This document shows positions 23,880-35,420 of a stretch of 64,000 bases of DNA, one piece after another. The DNA is taken from positions 62,661,475 through 62,725,474 of the forward strand of contig OY735209.1 in the NCBI GenBank assembly GCA_963457665.1, in the 5' to 3' direction. Both the position numbers and the translations under genes were made by a program. The notes under the pieces are model-generated. The model worked only from the letters and a program-made list of their open reading frames with translations. It was not told where the DNA came from and searched no databases. The DNA comes from Thysanoteuthis rhombus (lineage: Eukaryota; Mollusca; Cephalopoda; Oegopsida; Thysanoteuthidae). Each line of letters begins with the position of its first letter. Position 1 is the first letter of the stretch.

Positions 23880-24574
23880 GAGAGTATCAAAAGTGTGGGT
23901 AGGGAGGAAGTACTGCAAAAATTTCCATAGTGCATTTAGCGTGTGAATAGATAGAGTGGTCGATGATTCAACGGGTTGAATATTTCTGCCTTGAATATTG
24001 CCTCTTAAAGAGCGAAAATACGATTTCTAAATTATTTTTTCATTTGTCTCCCGAAGGTGTACTCACTCATCTAGATTCTATGCACACTTCTAATCAGTTT
24101 GAAATTAGCAAATGCTATTTCGAAATATTTACGTTGTTCAATCAAAGCAAGCTGTGAATGCTGTTCACAGAGCCATAAACGAGAGTCACAATGGTAGCCT
24201 TACTGCTTAAATTTAGCATTTGATGATTTTGCCACCGAATTCTGCAATTTTTTAAATATCAAATGTCTCTAAGTAAGTCCTGTTGTGCAATTTGTATATT
24301 GCACAATGGAAACTAGGGAAAAGGGGGTATTGTCAATGGCCAGGAATTAATCACTAGCAGAATATGACTCGTATCTATTTATTGAATTGCTATTTCACAT
24401 TATCAGAAAGCAAGTTACTGCTTGCTTATGCTAACATTTTCTGTGGAAAGAGGTCCCTTTCTTTACTTACGGGTTGTACACCTGAAGAAGAATTGATCGG
24501 CCGAAACGTAGTCTTATCAAAATAAGCAGTGCAAAAATAATTCCAGTTGTCTGATCAACCCAGAGGAAAATGAT
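23880..24574. other. No gene seen; old repeat end near 24480-24545
   Basis: The block cacctgaagaagaattgatc followed by ggccgaaacgtagtc is of a type seen at ends of repetitive elements elsewhere in this window (near 29060, 30295 and 57120). The rest is AT-rich with only short open frames. Confidence 0.4.
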
Positions 24575-24700
24575 GGCTTTTCTCAAGTATGTCTCTGTCC
24601 AACGACGGACGATAAAAGACTGATGGTGAAGTGCCTACGGTAACGGGATAGATTCAGTGCCTACCTGGATACCACAAAGTACGCGCTTATCTTATTATAC
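24575..24700 (+). repeat. RTE-type LINE 3' end (copy B) with extended 3'UTR
   Basis: gtccaacgacggacgataaa corresponds to the terminal VQRRT codons. Then come gactgatggtgaag and a 3'UTR-like block, taacgggatagattcagtgc to gtacgcgctta. The same block follows copy D at about 27340-27385, so these two belong to a subfamily with a longer 3' end. Confidence 0.75.
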
Positions 24701-24724
24701 TTGTCTCAAAAATATAGGTAGCGT

Positions 24725-24985
24725 CTTGTAATCAGAATATCTACCATAAACAGTGGCTGATCAAGGTAAAAGTATACTCTGACAACTTATACATCTTCCG
24801 GACAGTCAGTTATGGAGCTGAAACATAGAACCTAAACAAAAGATTGCACGGGAGTCATGCTCAAAACAACATAGAGAGATCACAAGACAGCAGAGTTCAA
24901 TAGAGAAAACATGAGTCTGAGATAACATCGAAACCATTTGAAAATTCGGCACTATATCGCTTTGGAGGACCCAGATTTAACCATC
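24725..24985 (+). pseudogene. RTE-type LINE fragment (copy C)
   Basis: cagtcagttatggagctgaa corresponds to VTYGAETW of the LINE tail, followed by decayed copies of the RAHERIM and WRDHKTAQ blocks (agagagatcacaagacagca). It is heavily mutated and truncated at both ends. Confidence 0.75.
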
Positions 24986-26800
24986 CAAAGTATTACTTTC
25001 TCGGTATCGGCACGGATTTATTTCTTTACACACTCCAGGTTTAGAAACAGTCCTGTTTTGATCGGTGTAGCGTAAAATTCGCAATTTCTGCTCTAAAACA
25101 TTTAATATATCTTAACATCAAACAATCTTATTCACTTTTTTTTATTCTATTCTTTTGAAATTGTGTCGATTATCCAACCTTTCGTGTTCGATATGAATTT
25201 GAATTTATATTTTATTTCGAAATATACATACCGAAAAATGTTTGGTAAGGGAACCTACTTATTTAATTTACCTCATCTTATTAAATGAATTTTAATTTAC
25301 AGTTCATTTCGAAATATACGCACGTCGATACATTTGTTATAATTTCAATCGAAGGCTTTCGTGCTCCCACAACTTTGAAAATAAAAAGATGTTTCATACT
25401 TTTTATCATCAGTTTCAAAATTGCAGGGTGGGGGGTGAAAGTTCACGATTCAAGTTATAAACTTATCTAAGTACGTAAATTTATCAGAAAGAAAAAAAAT
25501 CGAAATTCATAATACAAGCTGGGAAATGAAAGTTTGGTTGGTCTATTCGAGTTAAATGTCATAAATCACAACGCTAATTACAACTACAATCGTAAATTTT
25601 GATTCTCTCACAAGTTTGAAAATAAGGACGTCCAACGAAGGACGCCGAAAGGCTGTTACTGCTGCTGATGACTGTCAATACGTTCTTTTTATTGACAAAA
25701 TAAACAAAGGTTTATTTTAGCTGCATTGTGATGGTCCCACGCATGAGAATATTCCCTGAATAACGAACCCAACCAAAGTTGGCAACTCAACCGCAATTAA
25801 CAGATTAGTCAGAAGGCGACAGGAAAAGTTTGACTGTTGTTCAGAAAGAAATATAAATGAAGTCAATGAATACTGTTGTCAAGGACGATAGAAGTTATGT
25901 TGAATACGTTCTTGAATTTTACATGTGAAAAAATGTATGTTACAAATCTTGTTGAACAGGCGAAGGTGGGGCATCACTATTAGCGTGATACTTAGAAAAG
26001 TTTGTGTCGCAGGCTAATTCGGTAATATAGAGAATTCGATCTTGGGTTACCAATTAATGTAGCTTAGTGCCAGATCAAGCTGAGTATAGTAAATAATTAT
26101 AAACTGGTAATTGTATGCAATAAAAATTACGCAGTACAATTAATGATAGTGAAATGATAACTTCCAAATCGCTGAATGTATACCGGTTTTTCATTCTATT
26201 ATACACATAATGCTGGTGGTAATTTGACGATATGGAAATGAAAGATTTAAAAACAAGCGTGTTACATCACAAAATTGTTTCATCTTCATGTAAATAGGCT
26301 TGAGACCAAAAAAATCAATAAAAATAGGCTTGAGGAGCAAAAACATATCACCTTTCTCCATCTCACCCCTGTTGAAAAAAAAACATCCCTTACTCACACC
26401 CAGGATAACTTCGTCCTCTTCCTCTCCCCCGAACAACCAATACGAAAATGTATTAAAGACCCTTTAGCTCCAGTTCAGTACTACACCCAAATATAGACAG
26501 CTACATTTTTGCTAGATGCTTTTAAAAATGTATCAAGCCTCTCGTTAGGATTTTTTTTCCTTTGAGATTCAACACACTCGTTCTCAAACCTTTGACTTCC
26601 ACATTGTTGAATTATATCAGGATTTTTTTTATTACTTCACATCCACACAACAGACGTTACATGCAGTGTAAAACGACGAATCTTCTATTACGCGAACTTC
26701 ACAGTTTTAAGAGAATCTGAAATAGTAGTTAACAAGTTCGCTGCCATACGACACCTGCTTGCAATTCGTGGCTTGTTGTATATTTCTTTTTATTCGTGGT
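24986..26800. other. AT-rich DNA, no gene seen
   Basis: Two related blocks containing atttcgaaatatac occur at about 25200-25230 and 25285-25320, each after gaattt-aattta, suggesting a short local duplication. No recognised coding sequence; the antiparallel open frames at 26191-26496 show no domain. Confidence 0.5.
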
Positions 26801-27395
26801 TTGATTTAAGACAACAAGAATCCCTTTAGGGTGGCAAACCTTTGGCAGAACAAGTTAAAATTCAAGAATAAGAAAACTCTATTATTTATTCCCAGAAAGA
26901 AGGGTATACAACCAATGCATTCACCCGATAGTCACTTATGGACCTAAAACAAGGAACCTGACCAAACTGAAAAACACTACAGCGTGCACATGAAAGAATC
27001 ATGCTCAACCTAACATGGAGAGATCTCAAGATAGCACAATACGTATGAGGGAAAACAAGAGCCCAAGACATCATAGAATCCATTAGGAAACTCAAATGGC
27101 AATGGGCTGGTCATATTGCAAGAATGGTAGACAACTGATGGACATCACGACTCACAACTTGGATCCCCAGAGATCACAGGCGTAATCGAGGCCAACGAAA
27201 TACAAGATGGAGAGACGAACTAGACAAGTTTCGAAAGTATCGGCTCCGCGACGCCCATGATAGAGAGATCTAGAAAATCCTGAGGGAGGTCTATGTTCAA
27301 CGACAGACGATACGAGACAAATGATGGAAAGCCTAGGGTAACGGGCTAGATTCAGTGCCTGTCCGGATAACACCGAGTACGTGCTTATTTTGTTA
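26801..27395 (+). pseudogene. RTE-type LINE 3' fragment (copy D)
   Basis: It aligns with the 62190-62663 copy from gaaagaagggtataca-accaatgcat through the C-terminal tail, with stops in every frame (for example in the block equal to KTAQYIREKT). It ends with the extended 3'UTR block ctagattcagtgcctgtccg to gtacgtgctta. The 5' part (from about 26801) resembles the start of copy H (52690). Confidence 0.8.
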
Positions 27396-27509
27396 TGCTG
27401 TACGTTGCACTATCAAAGGTACGAATATATTATATTTCTTACTGTACCATCATGCAATAAACTTTGGTCTAAGGTCAGAGTCAACAATGTTGTTTATATC
27501 GTCAAACTA

Positions 27510-27700
27510 AAGTAAAAGTCTAGAAATGACTTTACTTTGCTACTCTAACGAAAACAAGAGCAAGATCGATCCTCACCGGGGCGGGGGGTGTAAGTCGATG
27601 TATAAAATTTGCACTCCCTTGCCATGATCTGAAATCACGACCAACTGTTTGAATGGAGGCTATCTGACTGACTGAGCTAAGTTGACGTCTCAGATATTAA
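27510..27700 (-). repeat. tRNA-derived SINE-like element (copy 1)
   Basis: On the minus strand, acttagctcagtcagtcaga resembles a tRNA A box, and ggtcgtgatttcagatc, about 40 bp on, resembles a B box. The unrelated-looking body continues to a t-rich end (aagtcatttctaga). A diverged relative lies at 49420-49610. It does not fold as a clean tRNA. Confidence 0.55.
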
Positions 27701-27869
27701 CGAAAACATATCAAAGATACGTACAAGCTTATTTCATTCAAATAAATAAATGCATTTATACAAAAATATGTATTTTTATAACCCTTTTATTTATTAAATA
27801 CACAATAAAAAAATTGCAATAATCATCTTAGTCTTAGCTTATGATTGTAATGAATCTTCAGTCTTGATC

Positions 27870-28200
27870 GAAACTGAGCGAACAATAATGTCTTTTTAGA
27901 TACGTCCACACATCTCTATTAGACGCTTCCTGTCCAGTTGGTCGGTCGGTCAGTAGGTCCCAGTTACGTTAAAGAACATAAATAGGAAAGAAAAGTTGTG
28001 ACGCCATGGAAAGAAAATCCATTCCAATCATTTTTTATTTACTGTTAAGGGTATCATAATAGAATTTCTGAGGTTTTCTGTTGAAAAAGCTAAAAAAAAT
28101 GGCCCCAGAACGCAAAAGTGTCCATTTACGTTTGATATTTGAAATACTACAATTTCTTTCGCAATATTTTACAAGTATGAGAATCAATTGAATGAGCAAA
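27870..28200 (-). repeat. Dispersed repeat family R2, copy 1
   Basis: It shares with 34265-34620 these ordered blocks: tttttagat-cgtccacacatct, agacgctt, cagttacgttaaa, aatggcccca, catttacg and tattttacaagtatgagaatcaattga. The second copy lies just downstream of the mariner relic at 34740-35420, so R2 may be the 3' end of a mariner-related element. Confidence 0.7.
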
Positions 28201-28354
28201 TACTACTCACTCTTCTTCCTACTCCTCATTTATTCCCACCAACAAAGATGGTGAACGTAATTTTGAACATACACTCCCTTTTTATATTATGGAATGTACG
28301 AGCTCCAAATACTTTGCACATTGATTAGTGGGAGTTAGTCTACGATATTTCACA

Positions 28355-28470
28355 CCAGGGCCTCTGAGGTGCAGCCAGTGTATTGCATCAGGACCGGGCC
28401 GGGATTGGCAAGGGGGACCTGAGTATTTCTTGGGTTGAGGTGTGTATCGAAACTTCTCAATACAGTATGT
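28355..28470 (+). repeat. GC-rich dispersed repeat R3, copy 1
   Basis: It contains gaccgggccgggattggcaa and ends tcttgggttgaggtgtgtat followed by cgaaactt. It matches the reverse complement of 48375-48520 (tcttgggttgagcggtgtat, then cgaaactt). GC content is far above the surroundings. Function unknown. Confidence 0.65.
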
Positions 28471-28729
28471 CCTTAGGTTGATAATCGTTTACCAGCGAGC
28501 GAACATATAGTGTGCTACAAAGATTATAGCAGATGCAAAAAAGACGGCTAAAGGGTGAGGGTGTTTGGATAATTTGTGTGTATGCGGGATGGAGGCGAGA
28601 AAATTTTTGCCGTGCCTCAGAAAATTCTTCTCGGAAGTACTGTTTCACATGAACACACCCACACAAGCATGTTGTCGGGCTGGGTAGATCATCCAAACTC
28701 GACACTGGTGACCCTGTGGGAAATACTAC

Positions 28730-29300
28730 TTCCAAGTTTCTATGTCTTTCAATAATTCTTGTTCAGACTATTCAGCTCATTCTTTTTGTTGCTTTTCTTG
28801 TTTTTCTATTCTGTTTTTCCAGCATCGGTGAACAGCATTTGAACAGGAAGACCCACCCTTTCCATACAAATCTTCCATCGAAGACCGAAGATTGGATCGC
28901 TCAAAAATACAATAACAATAAAAGCGACAAAAGCAATTGAATCAAAAGTCCGTACAACAATTAGATAATTGGTTTCTATTTCATTTTTACTTTCCACGTT
29001 TTTTCTAATGTTGTGGTCAATATGAGAGATTATTCAATGCTCATTCGGAGCCAATTTTTCACCTGAGGAAGGCTGAAAATGAATCTCTCAAAATACAATA
29101 ACAACAAAAACAATGAAATCCAAAGTCCAAACTACTCTTGAATCATTGAATTCTTTTCTATCTTTCCGTACATCTTTTTATGTTGAGGTCAATATTAATG
29201 GTAATTCAATGCTCACTCAGTACAAATTACATGAACTCAATACTTGACGACCTAAACGTAGTCAGAGCAAAGAGTCAAAGAAAACTTATAGACACTTATT
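28730..29300 (+). repeat. Diverged ~250-bp repeats R4 (first cluster)
   Basis: It contains ttgttcagactattcagctc, a T/G-rich tract, gaagaccgaagattggatcg and caaaaatacaataacaa, then a second, similar module ending ggtcaatatgagag. A further module is at 29150-29300 (catgaactcaatacttgacg, aaacgtagtcagagc). The same modules recur at 29980-30310 and in the inverted repeat arms. Termini were not defined. Confidence 0.65.
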
Positions 29301-29979
29301 TATATATACTTAGTTGACAAACAGATTAAATATTCATTGATATATAATTTACATCGGATGGAGACCAAAGAATGGATCAACCGAAAAGGTATGCTTCATA
29401 ACTTATCGACTGATCGATTCATCGGCCTTTCCTCAGTTGCACAATCCATATGGAAAGAGAGAGTCTCTTTTATTCAATGTGGTGTCTACTAATAATGTAA
29501 AATAGAAAGAAAAATGGTTGCAAATATACTGATCAGAGCAACCCATTATGTTATTATCATTATATTAGCCACCATTCGTATTTTGTTTCATACTTTTAGT
29601 GAACAATACCCGAAAAAAAAAAAAAAAAGAGAGAAAGAGACCCCTGCTCTTTCTACACGATCAACATTTTTTGTCGGGTAAGAACAGATAAAGATTTTTT
29701 AGTGAATTTGCTTCTGTTCACAGATTCTTATCTCTTTGACTGTCTGAGTGTTCCTGGTGGTGGTGGGGGGTCCTGGTCATATGTTTATGATACAACCTTG
29801 AAAATTTACACGAGTATACAACAAGACATCATCTAAAAATACATTTTTTTGTTAAAGGAAAGTGCTTTTTTTGGTCTTTAAGTTCATTTTGGACCAACGA
29901 TGTCCATATTTTGTGCAGGTATTTTTTTCAGATAATCTGTTCTTGTACACGTGTGGGCTATGGTTATTCATTTATGCAA
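29301..29979. other. No gene seen
   Basis: AT-rich sequence between two R4 clusters, with a poly-A run near 29612-29627 and a G-rich tract near 29755-29770. Confidence 0.4.
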
Positions 29980-30310
29980 GGTACAAATATCTTCTGTAGT
30001 TTTTACAAGAGTCATTTACATTTCAAAACTTGTTCAGACTACTCAGAACTTTCATTTTGTTCCTTTTGTTGTTTTTATTATCTGTTTTACAGGATTGGTA
30101 AACCACACCTTTAAAAAGACCCTTTCTCTTTCAATAAAAGTTTCAGACCGGTCAAAATACAGTGATATCAAATGCAACAAAAAGATTGACATCTAAACAA
30201 TTCTTGATACATTGGTTTCTTTTCCATTATTTTCTGTACCTTGTTTCTGCTGTTAATGCTAACATTAAAAATGATTCAGTGCCAATCTCATACATGAAGA
30301 AGGCCGAAGT
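29980..30310 (+). repeat. Diverged repeat R4 (second cluster)
   Basis: acttgttcagactactcaga, the T/G-rich tract, ttacaggattggtaaaccac, ggtcaaaatacagtga and the final gaagaaggccgaagtaactt follow the order seen at 28755-29090. Confidence 0.65.
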
Positions 30311-30419
30311 AACTTGGCCAAAATACAGTAAAGGCGAAAACACTAACAACGAGATCAACTCTTGGAACATTGTTTTCTTTCAATTAATTCCTATGTCTTT
30401 TTACCTCTACCGAAAATGT

Positions 30420-30692
30420 CTCTCCCGCCCACCATTCAAAACAATGGACTATTCCACTGAAAACTATTTAAGCAGTTTCTAAAAAAATATCTTCACATAG
30501 AAATGTGGATACATCCGTGTTTTGGGTTTTTTTCACAGGTACTATAAATAAATGTCTTTTCTGTTTAACTTGTATATCTATAAATTTCTTGACTTGCAGC
30601 TCTGACTGCATGTTAAGGTCGTCAAGGCTTGAGTTCATGTTATAATTAGCACTGAATGGGTATTGAATTATCAATAATATTGAACACAATAC
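30420..30692 (-). repeat. Left arm of ~280-bp inverted repeat
   Basis: It is the reverse complement of 31293-31590 with scattered mismatches and a poly-A indel. Shared blocks include gcgggagaga, gtccattgtttt, gtgaagatat, acagaaaa-acatttattta and gacttgcagctctgactgca. A spacer of about 600 bp separates the arms. Confidence 0.8.
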
Positions 30693-31292
30693 AGTAATAG
30701 AGTTAGTCATAACCTAAAAAGGCATTGATTAGTTTGGGGAGTGGATCCAAGATTGTTTACTTAATGAGAAATAACTATTCAACACTCTCCATATATTTAT
30801 GAAATCATTTATGTTTATCAACAAAGTATATAACATTGTGTTGAAGGATGGGCATTAGGTCAGGAAAGAATTTATTTAATTTTAGGGTGGATCCAGAAAT
30901 TGTTTCTGATTGGGAGATCATATTTCAAATAGATAGTAAACAATAGTCCGGAATGTTGAAAAATCGAAACATCGTTACCTCCTCAGCACCGTACTTACAT
31001 ATGGACTGATTTTCATTCAGATTTTAGTTAGTGTAGTGTTTGATGTTGGTAGAGGTATGTGCTCTTCGAGTGCTTTCTATTTAATCTCTATCAATGAGAG
31101 TTCGAGAAGTATATGTTTTCGGTCGCGTCTTTCCTTCTGCCTGTCCACACAATATCTCCGAAAGTACCGAATAGACTTCAATGAAAACCTTTTGAAGACT
31201 TGGGGGGGGGGATTAGGGACATATCCATGCACAATTAATCCCCCTGATAATTACGTTGGCACAAGCATGCAATACGAGTTCTTTTGTAGTTT

Positions 31293-31590
31293 ATGTCGTG
31301 TTCAATGTTAGAGATAATTCAACGCATATTCAGTGCTAATCACGACATGAACTCAAACATTGACGACCTTAACATGCAGTCAGAGCTGCAAGTCAAGAAA
31401 TTTATAAATATACAAGTTAAACAGAAAATACATTTATTTATAGTACCTGTGAAAAAAAAACAAAAAAAAAAACAAACAAAAAACACGGATGTATTCACAT
31501 ATCTATATGAAGATATCTTTTAAGAAAAAAACTGCTGGGATAGTTCCCAATGGAATCGTCCATTGTTTTAAATGCTGGGCGGGAGAGACG
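31293..31590 (+). repeat. Right arm of ~280-bp inverted repeat
   Basis: It partners the arm at 30420-30692. It contains attgacgaccttaacatgca, gtcagagctgcaagtcaaga, a long A-run and tgctgggcgggagagacg. It also matches the direct R4 module at about 29150-29300. Confidence 0.8.
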
Positions 31591-32649
31591 TCTTGTTATC
31601 TTCAAGTCCGAGAGTCCATTTTTACGGACAGAAGAGTAGATATGTGATGATAAACTTGTACATGGTATGATTACTGCAACAGTAAAGTATTGGGTAATGA
31701 GGTATGAAATTGCCAATGGTAATCGATATGGAAAACGAAATCTGACTTAGGCTGTACATTCCAACGTCACACTAATACTCTTGGAAAAGGCATGAAAAGA
31801 CCTTTCCCAATCTTGAAAAAGTTCATGTCACTGGTATACTGGAAAATCACTTTCCTGTAACTATCTTAACTGTCCAGACAGTAGCAACAAAGAACTGTTG
31901 TATCCATTGTCAATTTTGTCAACCGTTGGCTAAAGACAAACATCTTGTCATCACTCTACCAATAATCAATTTGTGAAATAAAAGACAGTCGGGCTCAAGT
32001 TGACGTATGACTGAATTATGTCCGATCACAGTTATGTCTCCATGAGAGATTGAGACACATTAACTTCACATGACGGGAATTTCAGTCATGGCAGTTCTAT
32101 GGTTTAAGTGCAAATGACGAAGATATCCGTAATGTTATTGGTAGTTTGCTAAAGAGAGTGTAGTTATATTTGTTACAATTTCTGACAGAAAAGGTGAGAA
32201 AGAGAAGGCAAAACAGCAGAAAACTTGAGTTGAGTTAATGACACCCAGAGAGAAATGTAGTGGACAGTATTTGTTCTTTCATCTTCGGAAAAGCTAGGAA
32301 GACGAATGTACAACATATAAGTTTACGTAAATGTATGTTTGCGTCATGTTCTAGAATGGGGATATTCAACTTCGTCCTATAATGATTGACTTACGCCCAG
32401 ATCGATTTTCCGTCTACACAACAAAAACGGAATCTGGACGCAATTCGATGCATGGCTAAACCAAATTTTGTTTTCTTCTCCTCCCAGGAGGAAGGTTGGT
32501 GTTATAAAAATTTGCTTTCTTTACTGAAATATCTTGAGCAGCTGAACCATCTGCGACAGGGAGTCTTCTGATCTCTTATTTGGTTTTCATGCGGAGGAAT
32601 AAGCAAGGAAAGTGAGAGTAAGAATGGAGGATGAAAAGAAAAAAAATGA
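31591..32649. other. No gene seen
   Basis: Unremarkable AT-rich sequence with short open frames and no recognised repeat. Confidence 0.5.
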
Positions 32650-33440
32650 AGAGTGCAAAGAAGAATGAGGGGGGGGGGAGAAAGAAGAAAGAAAGAAAGT
32701 AGAGAAGAAAGTAAGTAGAGAAAGAAGAGAAGAAAGAAAGAAAGAAAGAAGAAGAGATAGATAAAAGAAAGAAAGAAGAAGAGATAGAAAGAAAGAAGAA
32801 GAGATAAAAGAAAGAAAGAAGAAGAGATAAAGGAGGGGAGAAGGAGAGAAAGAGAGAAGGAGGGGAACAAGGAAGAAGAATGTAGAGAAAGAGGGGAAGA
32901 AAGATGGAAGAAAGGAGAGATAGAAAGAGAGATGGAAGGAGAGAAATGAGGAGAGATGGAAGAGGAGAGATAAAGAAAGAAGGAAGGAGAGAGATAAAGG
33001 AAGAAGGAAGGAGAGAGATAGAGGAAGAAGAAGGGAGAGAAAAAAGGAGAGAGAAAAAGGAAGGAGAGAGATAAAGGAAGGAGAGAGAAAAAGGAAGGAA
33101 GAAAGGGAGGAGAGAAAAAGGAAGGAGGAAGGAGAGAGAAAAAGGAAGAAGGAAGGAGAGAGAAAAAGGAAGAAGGAAGGAGAGAGAAAGAGGAAGAAGG
33201 AAGGAGAGAGAAAGAGGAAGATGGAAGGAGAGAGAAAGAGGAAGAAGGAAGGAGAGAGAAAAAGGAAGAAGGAAGGAGAGAGAAAAAGGAAGGAGAGAAA
33301 AAGGAGGGAAGAAAGGAAGGAGAGAAGAAAGAATGGCTGAAAATAGGGGGAAATATAGAAAAACAGAAAAAGAAGAAGGAGGGAGAACGAAAGGGAGATG
33401 AGAAGCACAGAGGAGAAGCACGAAGAAGAGAATGAAGAAT
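32650..33440. repeat. ~800-bp polypurine tract with ~24-bp periodicity
   Basis: Almost pure A/G on the plus strand, built from gaaagaaag and ggaaggagagagaaaaaggaa units. The part from about 32990 to 33300 repeats ggaagaaggaaggagagaga plus a variable A or AG spacer. Three overlapping minus-strand frames (up to 331 codons of Ser/Leu/Phe/Pro) are produced by the tract and are not genes. Such mirror-rich purine tracts can form triplex DNA. Confidence 0.95.
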
Positions 33441-34264
33441 GAAGAGTAGGTAGGTAAGGAGTCTATTTAAAGCCTCTCCGCACCTCGTGGACTTCAATCT
33501 TGATTAGCCAGGCACCTTCCCACGTCTGGCTTCATTTTCGGATTTCGATTCAATTAAAACATGACCGATCTCGATGGGATTCTTTCATAGCTGCCAATTA
33601 TTTTTGTCTTCCTTCGGTTTTATGTAGAAACGAATGACTGTTCATATAACAATGGAACTGCATACATTATACAGACGCGCACGCGTTTACCGTTGCATAT
33701 GTCTAAGTTATGCGTAATCAAGTATTTATACAAGGAAGGGCAAAAGTAGCGAAGGGATTTGAAACAATAATATCTTTTTCTATTTTAATATTTCTTGTTT
33801 TTTTCTTCTCAGATATATAAGGGATCCCTAGGGAATTCATCATGAAAAAGTATGCAACTGAGCAATGAACTAAAATAATAATAGAATTTCACCTCGAGTA
33901 ACTTTAACGTTAATTTAAAGAGTATATTCTCGGTATTTGAACGTGTGGACACGGCTGTTTGAGTCCATGAATTATTGTTTGTTTGTCCATTTTCGATGAC
34001 TGAATGCATGTTCAGAGGAGCAGATATCCATCGAAATGTTATGCAGAGCAACAATTTGTGAAGATGAAAATGGCTGACATTTGAAAGAAACCGTTTTCCG
34101 TTCATCGATCCATTCCTTTTGTTCGTATGTTTCATTTGCTTAAAACAATTTTAAAAAGTCATTAGGACTAAATAGATTTGAATCTTTAAAGTCCCTTCGC
34201 AACTTTTGTGCCACACTGTATTATCTATATCAATTCTGGTTGGTACTAAATTCATAAGTGATTC
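33441..34264. other. No gene recognised
   Basis: The minus-strand frame 33809-34135 shows no domain. AT-rich, no repeat recognised. Confidence 0.45.
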
Positions 34265-34620
34265 ACACGATCGAATGTGAATCCTTTTTAGATGTTTCCA
34301 TACATCTCAATAAGACGCTTTTAAGTCGGTCAGTCCTAATTACGTTAAACAGCAGAAATAGGTAAGAAAGAAGAGGTATGATGTCATTAAAGGTGTGGCA
34401 TCTTTGGGAGACCAATTTCTATAATATCATCATAGAATGTACAAATTCAGCATTTTTGTACCGAAAAAAAAAAAAAAAAGACTAAAAATGGCCCCAAACG
34501 CCAAAAAAACAACCATTTACGATTTTTATTGAAAATAATATTTTTGGAATATTTCTGTATTGCAATATTTTACAAGTATGAGAATCAATTGACTTGAACA
34601 AAAGAATACTTGCCCTTCTT
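34265..34620 (-). repeat. Dispersed repeat family R2, copy 2
   Basis: It matches 27870-28200 block by block, including aatggccccaaacgcc and tattttacaagtatgagaat. A hairpin-bearing end (ttagatgtttccatacatct) also resembles the region near 50660-50715 on the other strand. Confidence 0.7.
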
Positions 34621-34739
34621 CGACATGGTTCTTGTTATACCAACACATTAAATGTTGCACGAATTCATTATTAAAACCTTCAATTCTAATAGCCATAAGC
34701 TGTGCAAATTTCTTAGATGAAGCATTGTCAATTATCAAT

Positions 34740-35420
34740 ATTTTTTACTTATAATTTTCAACTATTATTTCTTCAATTGCTTCTCAACCTCTTCTCTTGT
34801 AGTGATTCCTTGTCCATCAAAACGGTTTTGCAAAATGAACATCAGTTGGAACATGGCCAGGAGGGAATGTCTCCGTGAGATCTCAGGTCACTTGAGCGGT
34901 ACGAAGACGTGTATTATTCGTGTTAAAGGATGAACCCTCTGCTTTCCCAAAAGGTTGGGTGTTTTCTGTCGAAAGCTGTTTTCAAATGCTGGGGTTGGTG
35001 ACAGTAAACTTCACCTGTGACTGTTTGGTTATCGTTTAAACGTTCTTAATAGATGATCCTTTGCGTATCCCAGCAAATACTCAACAAGATCTTCTTGAGA
35101 TGAAGGCCACCTTTCTTTTCAGGCTCAGGCCTATCATTGCAACTAAACCACTGACGACAGTGCTTATTATTGTTAAAAAGAATTCATTTCTCATTCCCAG
35201 TAACAACTTTTACCCCAGAAGGTGCCTGGAGCTGCCAAGAATGCATTGACGCATAATCAGTACGTTGCTGACAGGTCATGTAAAACCTATCTCCAATCTT
35301 CGGCACTTTCCCTGCCTTCTTCAAACTGCGATGAACAGTCATATCGTGAACATTGAATTATTTACCAACTTCCCCCAGTGAAAGAAGACAGAATTTTCCT
35401 CGCAACTATACTTTACTTTA
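34740..35420 (-). pseudogene. Tc1/mariner-type transposase relic (copy 1)
   Basis: Minus-strand reading, with many frameshifts and stops, shows family landmarks in order. They are a second HTH-like MTVHRSLKKAGKVPKIGDRF region (35270-35380), a KKILLSICWDT strand near 35060-35100, a run resembling TAQVT-DLTE-FPPGHVPTDVHF near 34840-34930, and FDGQGITTREEVEKQLKK near 34760-34825. No intact catalytic triad can be read. The copy points away from the second, head-to-head copy at 36079. Confidence 0.75.

Noticed and set aside
28457-28735. 92-codon minus frame as a gene
   Set aside because: No recognisable domain; it begins inside repeat R3 and ends in R4-flanking sequence.
32502-33497. 331-codon Ser/Leu/Phe/Pro frame on the minus strand
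   Set aside because: Produced entirely by the polypurine tract; two other frames of the same tract are also open.
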